Positions 14,029-15,812 of a DNA stretch of 15,812 bases are shown in pieces. The translations under genes were made by a program, and so were the position numbers. This stretch comes from GWC2-40-17 sp035400705 (lineage in GTDB: Bacteria; Patescibacteriota; Patescibacteriia; Magasanikbacterales; UBA10003), in the NCBI GenBank assembly GCA_035400705.1, contig DAOMZV010000018.1:1-15812 (forward strand). The letters are read 5' to 3'. How positions within the stretch are numbered: position 1 is the stretch's first letter; each line of letters begins with the position of its first letter. Under the pieces are notes generated by a model, which was not told the origin of the DNA, did not search any database, and saw nothing but the letters and a program-made list of their open reading frames with translations.

Positions 14029-14056
14029 AAAAAAAGCACCTTTCAAAGTGTTTTTT
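14029..14056 (-). terminator. Terminator directly after tRNA-Leu
   Basis: On the minus strand CACTT and AGGTG form a five-pair stem (one G-U) with loop TGAA, followed by C and seven U (14029-14035). The matching pair on the plus strand would be a C-A mismatch, so the signal is directed to the minus strand. It begins right after the encoded CCA end of the tRNA. Confidence 0.75.
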
Positions 14057-14142
14057 TGGTGCCGGAGGTGGGACTTGAACCCACATGCCCTTGCGGGCGT
14101 CAGCTCCTAAAGCTGGTGCGTCTGCCATTTCGCCACTCCGGC
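14057..14142 (-). tRNA. tRNA-Leu (anticodon UAG), CCA encoded
   Basis: The minus strand folds into a class II tRNA. The acceptor stem pairs GCCGGAG with CTCCGGC, followed by A and an encoded CCA (14057-14059). The D arm contains TGGCGAAATGGCAGACGC, the anticodon loop reads TTTAGGA with anticodon TAG, the long variable arm is CGCCCGCAAGGGCAT, and the T arm has GTTCAAGTC. It reads CUN leucine codons. The pair 27-43 is C-A, a mismatch at the end of the anticodon stem. It has its own promoter and terminator and is not part of an operon. Confidence 0.96.
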
Positions 14143-14152
14143 CAGTGTTCTT

Positions 14153-14180
14153 ATTCTACCAAAAATTTTTAATTTGACAA
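14153..14180 (-). promoter_or_regulatory. Promoter for tRNA-Leu
   Basis: On the minus strand TTGTCA (14175-14180) and TAGAAT (14153-14158) are 16 bases apart, placing the start about four bases before the tRNA 5' end at 14142. The -10 and spacing equal those of the operon promoter at 2433. Its -35 lies over the -35 of the divergent promoter. Confidence 0.65.
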
Positions 14181-14203
14181 GTCCTAACCTTAAATTTTAT
14201 AAT
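14174..14203 (+). promoter_or_regulatory. Consensus promoter for the lamin-tail protein gene
   Basis: Perfect TTGACA (14174-14179) and perfect TATAAT (14198-14203) are separated by 18 bases. The start near 14210 gives a leader of about 24 bases with no Shine-Dalgarno sequence before the ATG at 14234. Confidence 0.75.
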
Positions 14204-14233
14204 AAAAGCAAGAAAATAATTTTTTAAAAATTT

Positions 14234-15812
14234 ATGACAAGGGGGAGACTTATTTTTTTGTTATCCAACATTTTTTTAATTGTTGGTTTTTTTATTTTTA
14301 GTCCTAACTTATGGGCAGCGGAAAAAGACGTCCAGATAACCGAAATTATGTACAACCCTAATGGGCCTGATGCCAAAAATGAGTGGTTGGAAATTAAAAA
14401 TTTAGGAGAAACTCCAGTAGAGATTAGAGGCGGCGCAGGTGAAACCGCTTGGCGATTATTTGATGGAGCCAATCATACTTTTTCTACCAGCACTTCTTTA
14501 CAAGCCGGCCAATATTGCGCGGTAACACAAGATGAAGAAACTTTTTTAAGCACTCACCCGAATTTTTTGGGTCCGATTATCAAATCAGCTTTTACTCTAA
14601 CCAATACTTCAGGAACAGTTGCCTTGCGGTTGGGGTCAGACGGTGAGCTATGGTCAAAGGTTGATTATGATCAAAGTTGGGGCGGTAATGACAATGGTTA
14701 TAGTTTAGAAAAAAAAGAGGAAATTGGTAGTAATACGTTTGATAATTGGCAGCAAAGTTTTGTTTGGGGTGGCACTGTGGGTGCACATAATAGCTTTATG
14801 GTGCCCGTAACTAGTTCAACTGAAGATATAGTTGTTACTTCTACACCAACCTCAACTTTAGATTTTATGGCCATCAAGTTTAATGAAATTTATTCCGTTC
14901 CCGCTACCTCCACAGAAAAAGAATGGCTGGAACTGTTTAACCCAACATCCTCCACAGTTGATTTAACTGGTTGGGTTTTGCTGGATAATTCTTCCACCAC
15001 CACTTTGTCCGGAGAAATTTTAGCTGAGAATTTTTTGGTGTTGGACTTTTCCAATCGTTTAAATAATTTAGGTGACCAGTTAATTTTAAAAGATAACCAA
15101 GGACAAATTGTTGATCAAGTTAGATATGGCAATTTTAATGATGGCAATATAGATGATAATGTTCCAGCCCCGTTAGCTGGGCAATCTTTAAACAGAGATC
15201 AAAATAATCAATGGCGACTTAGTTTGAATCCTACTAAAGGTCTGTCCAATGTTATTGTGGCGCCAGTTGATTCTGTATCGGAAGAAGTTTTTGTGGGAAG
15301 TTCTGGTGGAGAGGTAAATTTTGTGCCCCTATCAAATTATCAAGGGAAAATTTTTCTTAGCGAATTTTTGTCCGATCCTAATGTCGGAGAAAAAGAATGG
15401 GTGGAACTTTATAATAATTCGGCGGAAGTTATCAATCTAAATAATTGGTATTTAGAAGAAGGTTCTGAAGAGGAAACTCGTCTAACTGGTGAAATTCAAC
15501 CCCACAACTTTCTTTTGTTTTATCAACCTAAAGGTAATTTAAATAATTCTGGTGATGTAATTTCTTTGTTTGATTCCTTTGGCAAATTGTTGGATAAAGT
15601 GGCTTATGGTAATTGGGATGACGGAAATGTTAATGATAATGCCCTGGCGCCTTATGACGGTCAAAGTTCCGCTAGAAAAGATTGGGTAGATATAAATAAT
15701 CGGCAAAATTGGCAAACAACCGAAATAGTTACGCCAGGTTTGGCTAATCAATTTTTTACCACACTTAAAACAACTCCTGAGGTGGATAATTCCACTTCGA
15801 CAGTAGTTTTAG
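14234..15812 (+). CDS. Exported protein with three lamin-tail domains (3' end outside window)
   Basis: An open frame of 526 codons runs from the ATG at 14234 off the window. Residues 1-28 form a signal peptide: MTRGR, a hydrophobic core, then NLWA before AEKD. Three lamin-tail-like (LTD) beta-sandwich units follow, at about 33-180 (QITEIMYNP..NEWLEIKN), 212-330 (IKFNEIYSVP..KEWLELFNP..VDLTGWVL) and 372-500 (IFLSEFLSDP..KEWVELYNN..INLNNWYL). They are joined by Thr/Ser/Pro-rich linkers. Units two and three share a closing Y-G-N-x-x-D-G-N-x-x-D-N pattern. Bacterial LTD proteins are extracellular and often linked to nucleases or surface attachment; no enzyme domain is visible in this part. Regulation is by a consensus promoter, suggesting strong expression. 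The function of the whole protein cannot be given without its C-terminus. Confidence 0.85.
   Translation, partial: MTRGRLIFLLSNIFLIVGFFIFSPNLWAAEKDVQITEIMYNPNGPDAKNEWLEIKNLGETPVEIRGGAGETAWRLFDGANHTFSTSTSLQAGQYCAVTQDEETFLSTHPNFLGPIIKSAFTLTNTSGTVALRLGSDGELWSKVDYDQSWGGNDNGYSLEKKEEIGSNTFDNWQQSFVWGGTVGAHNSFMVPVTSSTEDIVVTSTPTSTLDFMAIKFNEIYSVPATSTEKEWLELFNPTSSTVDLTGWVLLDNSSTTTLSGEILAENFLVLDFSNRLNNLGDQLILKDNQGQIVDQVRYGNFNDGNIDDNVPAPLAGQSLNRDQNNQWRLSLNPTKGLSNVIVAPVDSVSEEVFVGSSGGEVNFVPLSNYQGKIFLSEFLSDPNVGEKEWVELYNNSAEVINLNNWYLEEGSEEETRLTGEIQPHNFLLFYQPKGNLNNSGDVISLFDSFGKLLDKVAYGNWDDGNVNDNALAPYDGQSSARKDWVDINNRQNWQTTEIVTPGLANQFFTTLKTTPEVDNSTSTVVL

Noticed and set aside
14224..15751. Minus-strand frames over the lamin-tail gene
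   Set aside because: The plus-strand frame is continuous for 526 codons with clear domains, so these are shadows.

Overview
The window reads as chromosomal DNA of a small-genome, AT-rich bacterium, most likely a member of the Candidate Phyla Radiation (Patescibacteria). Several signs point that way. The 23S rRNA has a cut-down L1 stalk. Most genes lack a Shine-Dalgarno sequence and are packed with 0-11 base gaps. GlmU is split into two genes. None of the 15 complete genes stops with TGA. This placement is an inference; no marker here fixes a phylum.

Layout. Bases 1-1134 hold the 3' third of a 23S rRNA and a 5S rRNA, followed by a terminator shared with a convergent phosphofructokinase-like gene (1187-2362, minus). 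Between that gene and the next lie two divergent promoters. A nine-gene plus-strand operon runs from 2484 to 9913: HAD-like protein, GlmU uridylyltransferase half, three subunits of a 2-oxoacid:ferredoxin oxidoreductase, GlmS, YvcK/GlmR, RdgB and a cupin. It meets rlmH (minus) stop codon to stop codon. The GlmU acetyltransferase half (10418-11059) follows and ends in a strong terminator. Next come a 41-residue lysine-rich histone-like protein (minus) with a long structured leader, a DnaA box, and an EndoQ-type endonuclease (11456-12709). A G+C-rich nucleoside hydrolase (minus), tRNA-Leu(UAG) (minus) and the start of an exported protein with three lamin-tail domains (from 14234, running off the window) close the region.

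How the genes fit together. GlmS, the two GlmU halves and YvcK make a UDP-GlcNAc module that lacks only the mutase GlmM. YvcK is known in Bacillus to couple UDP-GlcNAc level to GlmS. The oxidoreductase links 2-oxoacid oxidation to ferredoxin but has no ferredoxin subunit nearby. RdgB (removes deaminated dNTPs) and EndoQ (nicks DNA at deaminated bases) both deal with base deamination. The nucleoside hydrolase looks acquired.

The least explained features are the three-way-junction leader of the histone-like gene, the shortened L1 stalk with the A2057-U2611 pair, the split GlmU around an oxidoreductase, and a phosphofructokinase whose sugar-binding motifs are degenerate. No CRISPR array, insertion sequence or phage gene was seen.
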